Origin: Mycobacterium sp. WUMAC-067
GTDB lineage: Bacteria; Actinomycetota; Actinomycetes; Mycobacteriales; Mycobacteriaceae
Direction of reading: 5' to 3'
Assembly (NCBI RefSeq): GCF_020217485.1
Contig: NZ_JAEKMI010000001.1
Location: 227,836-291,835, forward strand
DNA length: 64,000 bases
Positions 9,010 to 17,458 of the stretch are shown in pieces; position 1 is the first letter of the stretch, and each line of letters begins with the position of its first letter. The translations under genes and the position numbers were made by a program. Below the pieces are notes generated by a model. That model did not search any database and had not been told where the DNA came from. It saw only the letters and a program-made list of their open reading frames with translations.

Positions 9010-9717
9010 TCAGTGCCGGCGGCACTGGAGCGGATGTTCGCTCTCGATGAGCGCCCGAGCGATTTCGATCAGCTTGATGTTGGATTGTTGCGAAACCCGG
9101 GTCAGCAACTGGAACGCTGCGACGGAGTCGATGCCGAAGCGCTCCATGATGACCCCCTTCGCCTGCCCGATGATGTCGCGCGACGCCAGGGCGCTACGGA
9201 ATTGGTCTTGGCGGCGCATCATCGACCATCCCACGGCGATGTGCGTGGCGAAAACCGTGCCGATCTCCACCGACTCCTCGGTGAAAGCGTGCGGGCGGTC
9301 GGCGTAGAAGTTCAGCGCCGCCATGCTGCCACCGTCGATGAACAACTCGAACGACAGGATGGAGCGGATCGGGGTCTGTTCGAGCGCCAGCCGGCGGTAG
9401 CGCAGCCAGCGCCGTTCGGAGCTCAGGTCGGCGATGTGCATCATGTGGTGCTCCCAGGCGGCGGTCAGGCACGGCCCTTCGCCGGAGCTGTCCTGGATGG
9501 CGTCCGGGACCATCGGGTAGCGGTGCGTCGCGGCCACGTTGCTGACCGATGCGTTCTTCTCGGCCAGGGTGATCCCCGCGTACTGTGAGCCGGCCACGTG
9601 GTGGACCCCGTTGTCGAGGAGTTCGTGCAGACCGGCCGCGATGCCGCGTTGTTCACGCTCCAGGTTGGCCACCAGCTCCACCAGTTGATTGACGATCGTG
9701 GCGCTGCCGTCTCGCAT
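9010..9717 (-). CDS. GAF-ANTAR domain transcription antiterminator
   Basis: 235 residues from the ATG at 9717, behind a GGGGGTG site. A GAF sensor domain occupies about 20-165 (EGPCLTAAW, ILSFELFIDGGSMAALNFYAD). An ANTAR RNA-binding domain ends the protein (about 170-230, ASRDIIGQAKGVIMERF, then LLTRVSQQSNIKLIEIARALI). ANTAR proteins bind paired hairpins in nascent RNA and prevent termination, here presumably in response to a ligand or redox state sensed by GAF. The target is unknown. The gene is divergent from the NDH-like flavoprotein gene and upstream of the alcohol dehydrogenase. Confidence 0.88.
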   Translation of the reverse strand: MRDGSATIVNQLVELVANLEREQRGIAAGLHELLDNGVHHVAGSQYAGITLAEKNASVSNVAATHRYPMVPDAIQDSSGEGPCLTAAWEHHMMHIADLSSERRWLRYRRLALEQTPIRSILSFELFIDGGSMAALNFYADRPHAFTEESVEIGTVFATHIAVGWSMMRRQDQFRSALASRDIIGQAKGVIMERFGIDSVAAFQLLTRVSQQSNIKLIEIARALIESEHPLQCRRH

Positions 9718-10024
9718 CACATCACCCCCGGAACCGTCATGGCCCGCAGAGCCCTTCCTGATGGCGTCGCGCCGGCATCGGCCAACGCGCGAATGCCACC
9801 GCTCAACGAGAAGTCTATGAGCCATCCAACGAAGCGCAAGGCACGATAACGAAACCGGTGGGACGACGGCGGTGGCCGGGGCCTCCGAAAGGGAAGAGGC
9901 CCGGACCGCTTCTGAGTGCCCGCTTCCTCGAAACACCTTGCTGATCAAGTGTTTTCGCGATCGTCTGCTGGCTTCCGACGGCGCGAGGACTCCTTGCCGC
10001 GGAAGTCCGCCTACACTCGGGTCG
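9718..10024. promoter_or_regulatory. Divergent intergenic region between GAF-ANTAR and NDH-like genes
   Basis: These 307 bp hold no convincing gene and must carry both divergent promoters. A hairpin-capable inverted repeat, GGGGCCTC at 9878-9885 with GAGGCCC at 9896-9902, lies on the side of the flavoprotein gene. A second, weaker one (AACACCTTG and CAAGTGTT) lies near 9935-9955. Because an ANTAR protein is encoded alongside, these RNA hairpins are possible antitermination targets; this is inference only. I could not assign -10 or -35 boxes with confidence. Confidence 0.4.
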
Positions 10025-11335
10025 GTGACCTCCATTGCGATTGTGGGAAGCGGCTTCACCGGATTCACCTGCGCCCGCCATCTGGCGCGAATTCTGCGCC
10101 GGCGGCACGCACCCGTCGACATCACGATCATTTCTCCGGTCGACTACATGCTTTACACCCCGTTGCTGCCGGACGTGGCCGGCGGTGTCGTCGATGCCCG
10201 CTTTGTCGCTATCCCACTGGCCAATTCGCTGCGGGGCGTGCATGCGGTGCGCGGGCGCGTCGACGGGGTCGACTTCGCGCAACAGACGCTGACGTACTGC
10301 GATCCCGAGGAACGCAGCCATTCCATGTCCTGGGACCGGCTGGTGCTCACGCCGGGATCGGTGACGCGGTTGTTCGACGTCCCGGGCCTCGCGCGACATG
10401 CGCGCGGGTTGAAGACCACCGCCGAGGCCCTCTACCTGCGGGACCACTTCGTCGAGCAGCTGGAGCTGGCCAACATCGAAGACGATCCCCGGGTGGCCGC
10501 CGCCCGGCGCACCGTCGTGGTGGTCGGCGCCTCCTACTCGGGCACCGAGTTGGTGGTGCAGCTGCGGGCCTTGGCCGACGCGGCGGCCAAACAGATGGGC
10601 TTCAACCCGGCCGAAGTGCGGTTCCTGCTTTTGGACCTGGCCGAGCAGGTGATGCCCGAGGTGGGCAAGAAGCTCGGCGAGGCGGCGATGAAGGTGTTAC
10701 GGCGGCGCGGCATCGACGTCCGGCTCGGTGTCACGCTCAAGCAGGCGCACGCCGATCACGTTGTACTGAGCGATGATTCGCGCATCGACACGCACACGAT
10801 CGCCTGGGTGACGGGGGTGACGGGTGCCCCGTTGATCCAAGACCTGGGTTTGCCGACCGAGAAGGGCCGGCTCACGGTGCAGCCCGATCTACAGGTGCCC
10901 GGTCACCCCGAGGTGTTCGCGGCCGGTGACGCGGCGGCGGTTCCCGACCTCACCCAGCCCGGCAAGGTCACGCCGCCGACCGCCCAACACGCCACCCGGC
11001 AGGGCAAGGTGCTGGCCCGCAACGTCGCCGCCAGCCTCGGTTACGGCAGCCCCAAGGATTACAAGCACCGCAACCTGGGCCTGGTGGTCGATCTGGGGCC
11101 CCGAAAAGCGGTGGCCAACCCGCTCAACATCCATCTGTCCGGGCTGCCGGCCAAGGTCGTGACGAGGTCCTACCACCTGTACGCGATCCCCCGCGGCGTC
11201 AACCGGTGGGCGGTGTCGCTGGCCTACCTGACCGACATGCTGTTCAACCGCTCCGTCGTGTCCATCGGGTTGTCCTCCGAGGACGACGCACAATTCACGG
11301 CCAGCGAGGGCATCCCGATGCCCAAGACGAGCTGA
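10025..11335 (+). CDS. NDH-2-like FAD/NAD(P)-dependent oxidoreductase
   Basis: 436 residues from the GTG at 10025 (VTSIAIVGSGFTG), chosen because the FAD-binding GxGxxG then sits at the N terminus; the longer frame adds 51 residues without family character. A second dinucleotide motif, VVVGASYSGTE, is near 165, and the flavin-contacting VFAAGDAAAV is near 300. These are the landmarks of type II NADH:quinone dehydrogenases, peripheral membrane enzymes that pass electrons from NADH to menaquinone without pumping protons. No clear C-terminal membrane helix is visible, so a soluble role is possible. The gene is convergent with the DUF1360 gene, 2 bp apart. Confidence 0.82.
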   Translation: MTSIAIVGSGFTGFTCARHLARILRRRHAPVDITIISPVDYMLYTPLLPDVAGGVVDARFVAIPLANSLRGVHAVRGRVDGVDFAQQTLTYCDPEERSHSMSWDRLVLTPGSVTRLFDVPGLARHARGLKTTAEALYLRDHFVEQLELANIEDDPRVAAARRTVVVVGASYSGTELVVQLRALADAAAKQMGFNPAEVRFLLLDLAEQVMPEVGKKLGEAAMKVLRRRGIDVRLGVTLKQAHADHVVLSDDSRIDTHTIAWVTGVTGAPLIQDLGLPTEKGRLTVQPDLQVPGHPEVFAAGDAAAVPDLTQPGKVTPPTAQHATRQGKVLARNVAASLGYGSPKDYKHRNLGLVVDLGPRKAVANPLNIHLSGLPAKVVTRSYHLYAIPRGVNRWAVSLAYLTDMLFNRSVVSIGLSSEDDAQFTASEGIPMPKTS

Positions 11336-11337
11336 TC

Positions 11338-11874
11338 TCAGCCTTCGGCGGACTGCTGGGCCATCGCGTAGGCGAGTTGAAGAAAATCCGCCCCGGCCAG
11401 TGCGCTGAAGACGCCCGCGATCAGCCGGGTGAACCGGGGTACGAACACCAGGCCGATGGCAAATCCGGTGGCGACCCACATGTCCAGGCAGAACGGGCAG
11501 GTCAACAGCTCGCCCAGGCTGTGCCGGAGCTGACTGTGCTCCCGAACCTCCTCCTGGACCTCGGCGGGGCCGCCCGTGCCCGCGTAATGCGTGAACGGGG
11601 CGCGTAGGGGGCTGGTCACCGCGTCTTTGGTCAAGGTTCGCGAGAGCTTGTGGGTGCCCAGGGTGAGGATGATCAGATCCTGGATCCGCCAGCGCGTCGG
11701 CAAGGTGCGCCCGCTCGCGACCGCGGCCGCCGTCGCCACGGACACCACGACGGCGTAGACGACCAGGACCACCAGGTAGCCGCCCAACGGCCGGGGGTTG
11801 TCGCCGCGGTAGGCGTCGGCTTCGTGCCGCGCGCCGTCCACCACCTGAGCGCCGGTTTCGGTCAGATCTCCCAT
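11338..11874 (-). CDS. DUF1360 family membrane protein
   Basis: 178 residues from the ATG at 11874 with AAGGAGA upstream. Hydrophobic segments lie at about 32-53 and 137-157. The region between carries the family hallmarks THKLSRTLTKDAVTSPLRAPF and CPFCLDMW (two Cys). DUF1360 proteins are small bacterial membrane proteins of unknown function, often found near stress or sporulation genes. The CxxC may bind metal or be redox active. The gene lies downstream of the MerR regulator on the same strand (85 bp gap) and may be read through from it. Confidence 0.8.
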   Translation of the reverse strand: MGDLTETGAQVVDGARHEADAYRGDNPRPLGGYLVVLVVYAVVVSVATAAAVASGRTLPTRWRIQDLIILTLGTHKLSRTLTKDAVTSPLRAPFTHYAGTGGPAEVQEEVREHSQLRHSLGELLTCPFCLDMWVATGFAIGLVFVPRFTRLIAGVFSALAGADFLQLAYAMAQQSAEG

Positions 11875-11959
11875 TGCGTCTCCTTCAAGACTCGTTCGCC
11901 GCGCTTCAAGGCACAGCGGGGTGAGTACCCGACGGAGGTGGGCGCAATCTGCGACCGGT

Positions 11960-12343
11960 TCAGGGCCTGGTCGCGCCGCGTTCGCCGGGGCCGGCGGCGG
12001 CCTTCGGCGCCTTCGCGGCTTCGCGCAATGTGCGATTGGTGGAGCGCAGGTCGGTGTTGGCGGCCGACAGCGTCTCGTTGTCGTCTTCGAGATCGAGGAT
12101 GCGCGCGATGCCGGCCAGGTTGACCCCGGCCTCGACCAGCCCGCTGATGCGCCGCAGCCGCGTCAGGTCGTCGGCGCTGTAACGGCGGGTTCCCCCTTGA
12201 CTTCTCGCGGGCGTCAGCAATCCATAGCGTTCGTAGAGCCGCAACGATTGCACCGGAATCCCGGACAGTTCGGCGGCCACCGAGATGCCGTACACCCCGT
12301 GGTCGGACGCCGGAGCCCCGGCCTCGCCGCGGTGCTCGACCAT
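11960..12343 (-). CDS. MerR-family transcriptional regulator (HspR-like)
   Basis: 127 residues from the ATG at 12343, which has AGGGGA at good spacing; an ATG at 12367 has none. The N-terminal winged helix reads YGISVAAELSGIPVQSLRLYERYGLLTPARSQGGTRRYSADDLTRLRRI, the standard MerR DNA-binding fold. A short coiled-coil (about 85-110) follows, with an Ala/Pro-rich tail lacking an effector domain, as in HspR. The gene is divergent from hsp18 across 141 bp that contain a palindrome, so I infer that it regulates hsp18 and itself. Heat or redox control cannot be told apart from sequence. Confidence 0.85.
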   Translation of the reverse strand: MVEHRGEAGAPASDHGVYGISVAAELSGIPVQSLRLYERYGLLTPARSQGGTRRYSADDLTRLRRISGLVEAGVNLAGIARILDLEDDNETLSAANTDLRSTNRTLREAAKAPKAAAGPGERGATRP

Positions 12344-12421
12344 CGCACATCCCCTCAGCTGATTCACTTGAAAATCTGTTTAGCATACTTGCGTCAATAT
12401 GTCGATGGTGCTATACCGAAT

Positions 12422-12439
12422 CTATGTCATTAGACATAG
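12422..12439. promoter_or_regulatory. Palindrome, candidate operator in the merR-hsp18 intergenic region
   Basis: CTATGTC-ATTA-GACATAG is a perfect 7-bp inverted repeat with a 4-bp spacer (18 bp overall), 46 bp upstream of the hsp18 ATG in an AT-rich stretch. Length and position suit a MerR-dimer operator over the promoter. It does not match the HAIR consensus (CTTGAGT-N7-ACTCAAG) known for HspR. A TATGTC half-site also occurs near 12399. Confidence 0.55.
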
Positions 12440-12484
12440 GAAATTACCGGACCACCGCGTAGATCGGAGTGAGAGGTGACTACC

Positions 12485-12934
12485 ATGCTGATGCGTTCAG
12501 ATCCCTTCCGTGAGCTCGACCGCTTTGCCCACCAGGTGCTCGGTACGGCCGCCCGGCCGGCGGTGATGCCGATGGACGCCTGGCGCGAAGGCGAGAAGTT
12601 CGTCGTCGAGTTCGACCTGCCCGGCATCGATGCCGACTCACTGGACATCGACATCGAGCGCAATGTGGTAACCGTGCGGGCAGAACGACCGGCCCTCGAC
12701 CCCAACCGCGAGATGCTGGCCACCGAGCGGCCACGCGGCGTGTTCAGCCGCCAGCTGGTGCTCGGCGAAAACCTCGACACCGACAAGATCCAGGCGTCCT
12801 ACGCCGAAGGCGTGCTGAGTCTGCACATCCCGGTGGCCGAGAAGGCCAAGCCGCGCAAGATCGCCGTCGGTCGCGGCGACGCTCCCCGGGCCGTCGCCGA
12901 CGGCGCCGGCCATCGCGAAGTCATCAACGCCTGA
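12485..12934 (+). CDS. hsp18: Hsp20-family small heat shock protein (18 kDa antigen)
   Basis: 149 residues from the ATG at 12485 ([20 protein letters not shown]); the M. leprae 18-kDa antigen starts in the same way and is 148 residues long. An in-frame GTG at 12476 is an alternative start. The alpha-crystallin domain spans about 35-130: [18 protein letters not shown], the [15 protein letters not shown] strand and the [23 protein letters not shown] end motif. Small heat shock proteins are ATP-independent holdases that form large oligomers. This gene type is known from M. leprae and M. avium relatives, which is one reason for the species-group assignment. It is probably controlled by the divergent MerR regulator. 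Confidence 0.93.
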   Translation: MLMRSDPFRELDRFAHQVLGTAARPAVMPMDAWREGEKFVVEFDLPGIDADSLDIDIERNVVTVRAERPALDPNREMLATERPRGVFSRQLVLGENLDTDKIQASYAEGVLSLHIPVAEKAKPRKIAVGRGDAPRAVADGAGHREVINA

Positions 12935-12943
12935 CCGGATAGC

Positions 12944-13001
12944 GGGCCGGGCGGCGGCACCCACGGCACGCGCTCGCGTGCCGGCCCCGCGGCCGCCGCC
13001 C
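12944..13001 (+). terminator. GC-rich hairpin cluster downstream of hsp18
   Basis: Starting 10 bp after the hsp18 stop, nested inverted repeats are visible: GGGCGGCGGC (12949-12958) with GCCGCCGCCC (12992-13001), and inside them GGCACGCG-CT-CGCGTGCC (12965-12982, perfect 8-bp stem). No U-tract follows. This is the form many mycobacterial terminators take, so I call it a probable terminator. An mRNA-stabilising structure, or an antitermination target for the ANTAR protein encoded next, is possible. Confidence 0.5.
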
Positions 13002-13035
13002 GCCCTCGGCTGCGTGCACCGAGCTAGGAGCCACC

Positions 13036-13725
13036 GTGGAAGCGACATGGGAACTCAACGGCGAAACGGCCAGCGTCGAGCAGGCCTTGTCCGGCGGCGA
13101 CGCCCAACCCGCGGGCTGGTTTCGGTTCTACTTCACCGATCAGCGGTGGGAATGGTCGGAACAGGTGCAGCGGATGCACGGCTACGAGCCGGGCAGCGTC
13201 GTTCCCACCACCGAGCTGGTGCTCTCACACAAGCATCCCGATGACCGCGGACAGGTCGCGGCGACCATCGATCAGCTCGTGAACACCCGCCAGGCGTTCA
13301 GCACCCGCCACCGGATCATCGACACCGCCGGCAACGTACGCCAGGTCGTCGTGGTCGGCGATCGGCTCTACGACGACGACGGCGGCGTGATCGGAACGCA
13401 CGGGTTCTACATCGACATCTCCGCGCCGAACGGGCACGTGAACGAGGAGGCCGTCAGCGCGAAACTCGCTGAGATCAACGAGAATCGGGCCGGCATCGAA
13501 CGCGCCAAGGGAATGCTGATGCTGGTCTACGGCCTCAGCGACAGCGCGGCCTTCGAGTTGCTCAGATGGCTGTCGCAGGAGGCGAACGTCAAGTTGCGGA
13601 CGCTCGCCGAGCAGATCGCTCAGGACTTCCGCGGCGCCGGCCTGCCGCTCAACACCCAATCGGAATTCGACCACCTGCTCCTGACCGCGCACCGCCGCGT
13701 CCGTCCCGCCGACAAGCGTCAGTAA
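13036..13725 (+). CDS. PAS-ANTAR domain transcription antiterminator
   Basis: 229 residues from a GTG start with AGGAG 6 bases upstream. A PAS fold covers about 25-135 (GWFRFYFTDQRWEWSEQVQ, HKHPDDRGQ, HRIIDTAGNVRQVVVVGD, FYIDIS). The ANTAR RNA-binding domain covers about 150-215 (NRAGIERAKGMLMLVYGLSD, LLRWLSQEANVKLRTLAEQI). This is the second ANTAR protein within 5 kb, with a different sensor from the GAF type at 9010-9717. It probably binds paired hairpins in target transcripts in response to a PAS-bound ligand or redox signal. Targets are unknown. Confidence 0.88.
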   Translation: MEATWELNGETASVEQALSGGDAQPAGWFRFYFTDQRWEWSEQVQRMHGYEPGSVVPTTELVLSHKHPDDRGQVAATIDQLVNTRQAFSTRHRIIDTAGNVRQVVVVGDRLYDDDGGVIGTHGFYIDISAPNGHVNEEAVSAKLAEINENRAGIERAKGMLMLVYGLSDSAAFELLRWLSQEANVKLRTLAEQIAQDFRGAGLPLNTQSEFDHLLLTAHRRVRPADKRQ

Positions 13726-13863
13726 GGAGCTGCAGGGCAAGGCAATTCGTTGTCAGGGATCGCGCAGCGGAGCGATCCAGTGCACCCGGGTGCCGCCCTC
13801 CCTCTCGCGGCGCCGTCTAGGTCTCCACGATCGCGCCGTCGGTTCGTCGGCGCGAGGCCATTT

Positions 13864-15021
13864 ATGCTGATCACGATGCCGAACCAGGATCCCGATCCCA
13901 CGACGCCGCTGTGGCGCGCAGCGCAGGTTTTCCGGCTGCTGAGTTGCGTTTATGCCGCCGGCTTTCAAATCGGGATCAATCCCGATCTGCGCCGACCCGC
14001 GCTGGGGTGGATCCTGTTCGCGCTCCTGATCGGCTGGAGCGCGGCGTGTGCCGTCGGCTACCTGCGGGGGTTCGGCCGAAGACCGTCCTGGGTGCTCGCC
14101 GAGATCGTGATCGCGGTCTTGCTCATGTGGTCGAACACCGTCGTCGCGACGCCGCACTGGGCGGCCGAGAACCAGACCTGGCCGACGACGTTGTGGGCGA
14201 GCAATCCCACGATTTCCGCCGCGATCCAGTTCGGCCCCGGCGGGGGGATGCTCACAGGTCTGGCGGTGATGGCCACCAATTTCGCGGTCAAGGACTACCT
14301 CGCCCTTAACCTGGGGCACAACGCCACCGTCATCATCGAGCTGGCCATCGGCATGGCGATCGGTATGGCCGCGCAGACCGCTCGACGTGCGCACGCCGAA
14401 CTGCAACGGGCGGCCCGGTTGAGCGCCGCGGTGCAAGAACGCGAGCGGCTGTCCCGCGAGGTGCACGACGGCGCCATCCAGGTGCTGGCGCTGGTCGCCA
14501 AAAAGGGCCATGAAATCGGCGGCGCGACAGCGGAACTCGCCGACCTGGCGAGCGAGCAAGAGCGTGCGCTGCGCCGGTGGGTGGCGTGCGCCGACCTGGA
14601 TCCGGAGGCCGACGGCGCGACGATCGATCTGCGCACGCTGCTGCGTTGCCGGGCGTCCGACCGGGTGTCGATCAGCCTGCCGGCGACTCCGGTGTCGCTG
14701 GGGCGCCGGGTAGGGACCGAGCTCGACGCCGCGGTGGGCAATGCGCTGGACAACGCCGGGGCCCATGCGGGCCCGGAGGCGCGCGCGTACGTACTCGTGG
14801 AGGACCTCGGCGATTCCGTCGTAGTCAGTGTGCGCGACGACGGCGTGGGCATCGCCGACGGTCGACTCGAGGAAGCGGCGCGTCAGGGACGCCTGGGCGT
14901 CTCCCAGTCGATCGTGGGGCGGTTGACGTCGCTGGGCGGCACCGCGCAACTGCGCAGCGCCCCTGGCGAGGGGACCGAGTGGGAGTTGTGCGTGCCGCGC
15001 GGGGAGGGACGGCATGGCTGA
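13864..15021 (+). CDS. NarL-class membrane sensor histidine kinase
   Basis: 385 residues from the ATG at 13864, with GCGAGG 6 bases upstream. Five to six hydrophobic segments lie between residues 25 and 180. A HisKA_3 dimerisation/phosphoacceptor motif follows (ERERLSREVHDGAIQVLAL, His near 200). The HATPase region has N-box NALDNAGAHAG near 300 and G1 VRDDGVGI near 330. It should autophosphorylate and pass phosphate to the LuxR-type regulator encoded immediately downstream; the two genes overlap by 8 bp, a sign of translational coupling. The signal is unknown. Confidence 0.87.
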   Translation: MLITMPNQDPDPTTPLWRAAQVFRLLSCVYAAGFQIGINPDLRRPALGWILFALLIGWSAACAVGYLRGFGRRPSWVLAEIVIAVLLMWSNTVVATPHWAAENQTWPTTLWASNPTISAAIQFGPGGGMLTGLAVMATNFAVKDYLALNLGHNATVIIELAIGMAIGMAAQTARRAHAELQRAARLSAAVQERERLSREVHDGAIQVLALVAKKGHEIGGATAELADLASEQERALRRWVACADLDPEADGATIDLRTLLRCRASDRVSISLPATPVSLGRRVGTELDAAVGNALDNAGAHAGPEARAYVLVEDLGDSVVVSVRDDGVGIADGRLEEAARQGRLGVSQSIVGRLTSLGGTAQLRSAPGEGTEWELCVPRGEGRHG

Positions 15022-15679
15022 GGATGTGACGCCGGCGACGGTGATGGTGGTCGACGACCATCCCATCTGGCGTGACGCGGTCGCGCGCGACCTGGCCGAG
15101 GGCGGATTCACCGTGGTGGCCACGGCCGATGGGGTGGCCGCCGCGGGGCGGCGGGCGGGCGTGGTCAAACCCGACGTGGTGGTGATGGATATGCAACTGC
15201 CCGACGGGAATGGCGCACAGGCCACCGCCGCGGTGCTCGCGGTGTCGCCGTCGACGCGGGTGCTGGTGCTGTCGGCCTCCGACGAACGTGACGACGTCTT
15301 GGAGGCCGTCAAAGCTGGTGCGACGGGATATCTGGTCAAGAGCGCCTCGAAACCCGAACTGGCACAGGCTGTGACGGCGACGGCCGCGGGCCGGGCCGTG
15401 TTCACCCCGGGCCTGGCCGGACTGGTGTTGGGTGAATACCGGCGTATCGCGCAGAGCAAGGACGACGGCCCCGCTCGTCCCAGCCTGACCGAACGCGAGA
15501 CGGAGGTGTTGCGCTACGTCGCAAAAGGGCTGTCCGCCAAGCAGATCGCCGCGAAGCTGTCGTTGAGCCACCGCACGGTCGAAAACCACGTGCAGGCGAC
15601 ATTTCGCAAGCTTCAGGTCGCGAACCGGGTGGAATTGGCGCGCTATGCGATCAAGCATGGCCTGGACTCCGAACCGTGA
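15014..15679 (+). CDS. NarL/LuxR-type response regulator
   Basis: 221 residues overlapping the end of the kinase gene. The receiver domain shows the acidic pair DD near 13, the phospho-acceptor Asp in VVVMDMQLPDGNG near 57 and the conserved Lys in LVKSASK near 108. A LuxR helix-turn-helix ends the protein (LTERETEVLRYVAKGLSAKQIAAKLSLS near 156-185). Phosphorylation by the neighbouring kinase should control DNA binding. The target genes are not evident. Its 3' end overlaps the convergent acyltransferase gene by 37 bp. Confidence 0.9.
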   Translation: MAEDVTPATVMVVDDHPIWRDAVARDLAEGGFTVVATADGVAAAGRRAGVVKPDVVVMDMQLPDGNGAQATAAVLAVSPSTRVLVLSASDERDDVLEAVKAGATGYLVKSASKPELAQAVTATAAGRAVFTPGLAGLVLGEYRRIAQSKDDGPARPSLTERETEVLRYVAKGLSAKQIAAKLSLSHRTVENHVQATFRKLQVANRVELARYAIKHGLDSEP

Positions 15680-16992
15680 CCCGCTGTTAGCGGGGTGCCC
15701 CCGCCGGTCTCGTGGGCCATCGCCCGCGCGGCGACGAGTGCGGCCACGACCACGGCCATGCACACCAGCCCGTCGTCCTTGAGGCCCCACCTGATCGCGG
15801 CCAGGATCGCGACACCGGCCACGCACAGCAGCGCGCCGACGACCGCGCCCCGCCCGCGCGAGGTGACGGTCCCGGCGCCGTCCCAGCCGGCCAGCGGGTT
15901 GTTTTCGAGCGGCCGCAACGCGACGAACAGCACGGCCACGGCGAGGACCACGATGAGCACCTGCGCGACGCTGATGGCGGGGAAGTCCGGCTGGCCCGGA
16001 AACCGCGGGCAGTCAAGGTAATCGAAGAGCAGGTGCACGCCCAGCAGCACCGGCATGTGCCACAGGTAGAGGGTCATCGCCCCGGAGTTGCCGATTGCGG
16101 TCCACCACCACACCCGTGGCCGCTGCGCCCAGCGCGCGATCGCCGGTGCGGCCGCGATGGCCAAGGCGCTCAAGATGATTGCGTGCCCGGCCAACAGCAG
16201 CGACGGCGGGCTGGTGTTGGAGAGGTGGTGATCCCCGGTGCCGACCATGCTGATCTGGTACGGCCCCCAGCGCACCAGTGCGACGTCGACGGCGAAGAAG
16301 GCGCCGGCCACGGCCAGCGCGGCGCGACCGCTGAGTAGCCGGCGGCGGTAGGCGACCCCGAACATGGCGGGGATGAGCCAGACGGCGAGGTTGAGGTAGC
16401 CCAGGGGCATCGCCGCCGGCCAGTGCAGCCGGATCAGGTCGATCACCGCGATCGCCCCGTAGACGGCGGCCACCCCCGCGGCGAGGCGCCGCGCCGTGGT
16501 GATGCGGTGCAGCACCGGCATGGCGGCGAGCACCAGGACGTAGGCGCCCAGGAACCACAGCAGCTGTGTGCTGACGCCGGCGATCGGCTCGTAGATGTGT
16601 TGGGGCAGCGCCCGATACAGCACGGTCAGTGCGACCGCCCAGAATGCCAGGTAGTAGAACACGGGCCGGAACAGCCTGGTGCAGCGTTTCATCAGCCAGT
16701 CTCCCCAGTTGGTGCCCGGGGACCAGGAGGACAGGCAGGCCGCGGCGCCGGCGAAGAAGAACAGCGGCATGATCTGAAGCAGCCAGGTCGCTACCTGGAA
16801 CAGCGTCGAGGTGGTGAGCAGGTTATCCCAGATCAGGACATGGTTTTCGATGACGCTGATGGCCATCACGGTATGGCCGAGCACCACACCGATCAGGGAG
16901 GTGATGCGGATGACGTCCAGGACGCGATCACGGTCGGCCGGCGTGCGCACGGCCACCTCGGCGGCGTCGGGAAATCTCGCGAGAGTTGTCAT
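15643..16992 (-). CDS. Acyltransferase-3 family membrane protein
   Basis: 449 residues with AAGGACA before the ATG at 16992. It opens with RDRVLDVIRITSLIGVVLGH, the acyltransferase-3 signature with the catalytic-type His, and has ten or more hydrophobic helices, including YLWHMPVLLG near 320. Members transfer acetyl, succinyl or other acyl groups onto extracytoplasmic sugars, lipids or peptides. No SGNH domain is fused. The substrate is unknown and nearby genes give no clue. Confidence 0.82.
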   Translation of the reverse strand: MTTLARFPDAAEVAVRTPADRDRVLDVIRITSLIGVVLGHTVMAISVIENHVLIWDNLLTTSTLFQVATWLLQIMPLFFFAGAAACLSSWSPGTNWGDWLMKRCTRLFRPVFYYLAFWAVALTVLYRALPQHIYEPIAGVSTQLLWFLGAYVLVLAAMPVLHRITTARRLAAGVAAVYGAIAVIDLIRLHWPAAMPLGYLNLAVWLIPAMFGVAYRRRLLSGRAALAVAGAFFAVDVALVRWGPYQISMVGTGDHHLSNTSPPSLLLAGHAIILSALAIAAAPAIARWAQRPRVWWWTAIGNSGAMTLYLWHMPVLLGVHLLFDYLDCPRFPGQPDFPAISVAQVLIVVLAVAVLFVALRPLENNPLAGWDGAGTVTSRGRGAVVGALLCVAGVAILAAIRWGLKDDGLVCMAVVVAALVAARAMAHETGGGTPLTAGHGSESRPCLIA

Positions 16993-17105
16993 GGGTGTCC
17001 TTCTGTGAATAGGGATAGAAGCGTTGCGGCGGAGTCGAAGTCGTGCGATGAAAGAAGCGTTGCCGAGCAGGCCGCCCAGGGCCTGCGCAGTTCTGCGCGT
17101 TGAGC

Positions 17106-17123
17106 CTGAGTAGTACTACTCAG
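17106..17123. repeat. Perfect 18-bp palindrome at the end of the YiaA-like gene
   Basis: CTGAGTAGTACTACTCAG reads the same on both strands and overlaps the stop codon of the minus-strand gene at 17120. Its half, ACTACTCAG, recurs at 17454-17462, where it overlaps the stop of the amino-acid permease gene. It could be a protein-binding site or a small terminator hairpin. Function unknown. Confidence 0.5.
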
Positions 17124-17410
17124 CTCGCGGCGCCCAGCGGGTCGTAGTCGGCCAGCAGCCTCTCGATGCGGGCTTCATCGAGTCGGACCCGAACGGTCGC
17201 GGCTTCCTGGTGGTCGCGGATGACCTTGGCCAGCGTGAACGCGCTCGATACCAGGAAGAGGAAGGTGATGCCGAGGAACAGTCGTTGCCACGCGTCAAGG
17301 GGAAGAAAGTAGATCCCGGCCAGCGCGGTCACAAAGCTGATCGCGAAGGCGACGGCGGCCTGAACGAAGAAGGCGGCGGTGGTTTTTGACATGCTGTTGG
17401 GAACGGTCAT
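17120..17410 (-). CDS. YiaA/YiaB-like two-helix inner membrane protein
   Basis: 96 residues from the ATG at 17410; MSKTTAAFF at 17392 is an alternative start. Two hydrophobic helices (about 12-38 and 47-68) are joined by the short loop LPLDAWQR, followed by a charged cytoplasmic tail with DHQEAATVRVRLDEARIERLL. This is the layout of the YiaAB two-helix domain family, whose function is unknown. It lies 48 bp downstream of the permease gene on the same strand and may be co-transcribed. Confidence 0.7.
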   Translation of the reverse strand: MTVPNSMSKTTAAFFVQAAVAFAISFVTALAGIYFLPLDAWQRLFLGITFLFLVSSAFTLAKVIRDHQEAATVRVRLDEARIERLLADYDPLGAAS

Positions 17411-17458
17411 GCGAATAAGCCTGCGACGGCGCACCCTTGGTGGGATCCGTAAGACTAC

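Noticed and set aside
10541..10740. Possible CRISPR or short tandem arrays, here and across the window
   Set aside because: No regularly spaced short direct repeats were seen. Repetition in the window is explained by NRPS module homology and the MCE gene pair.
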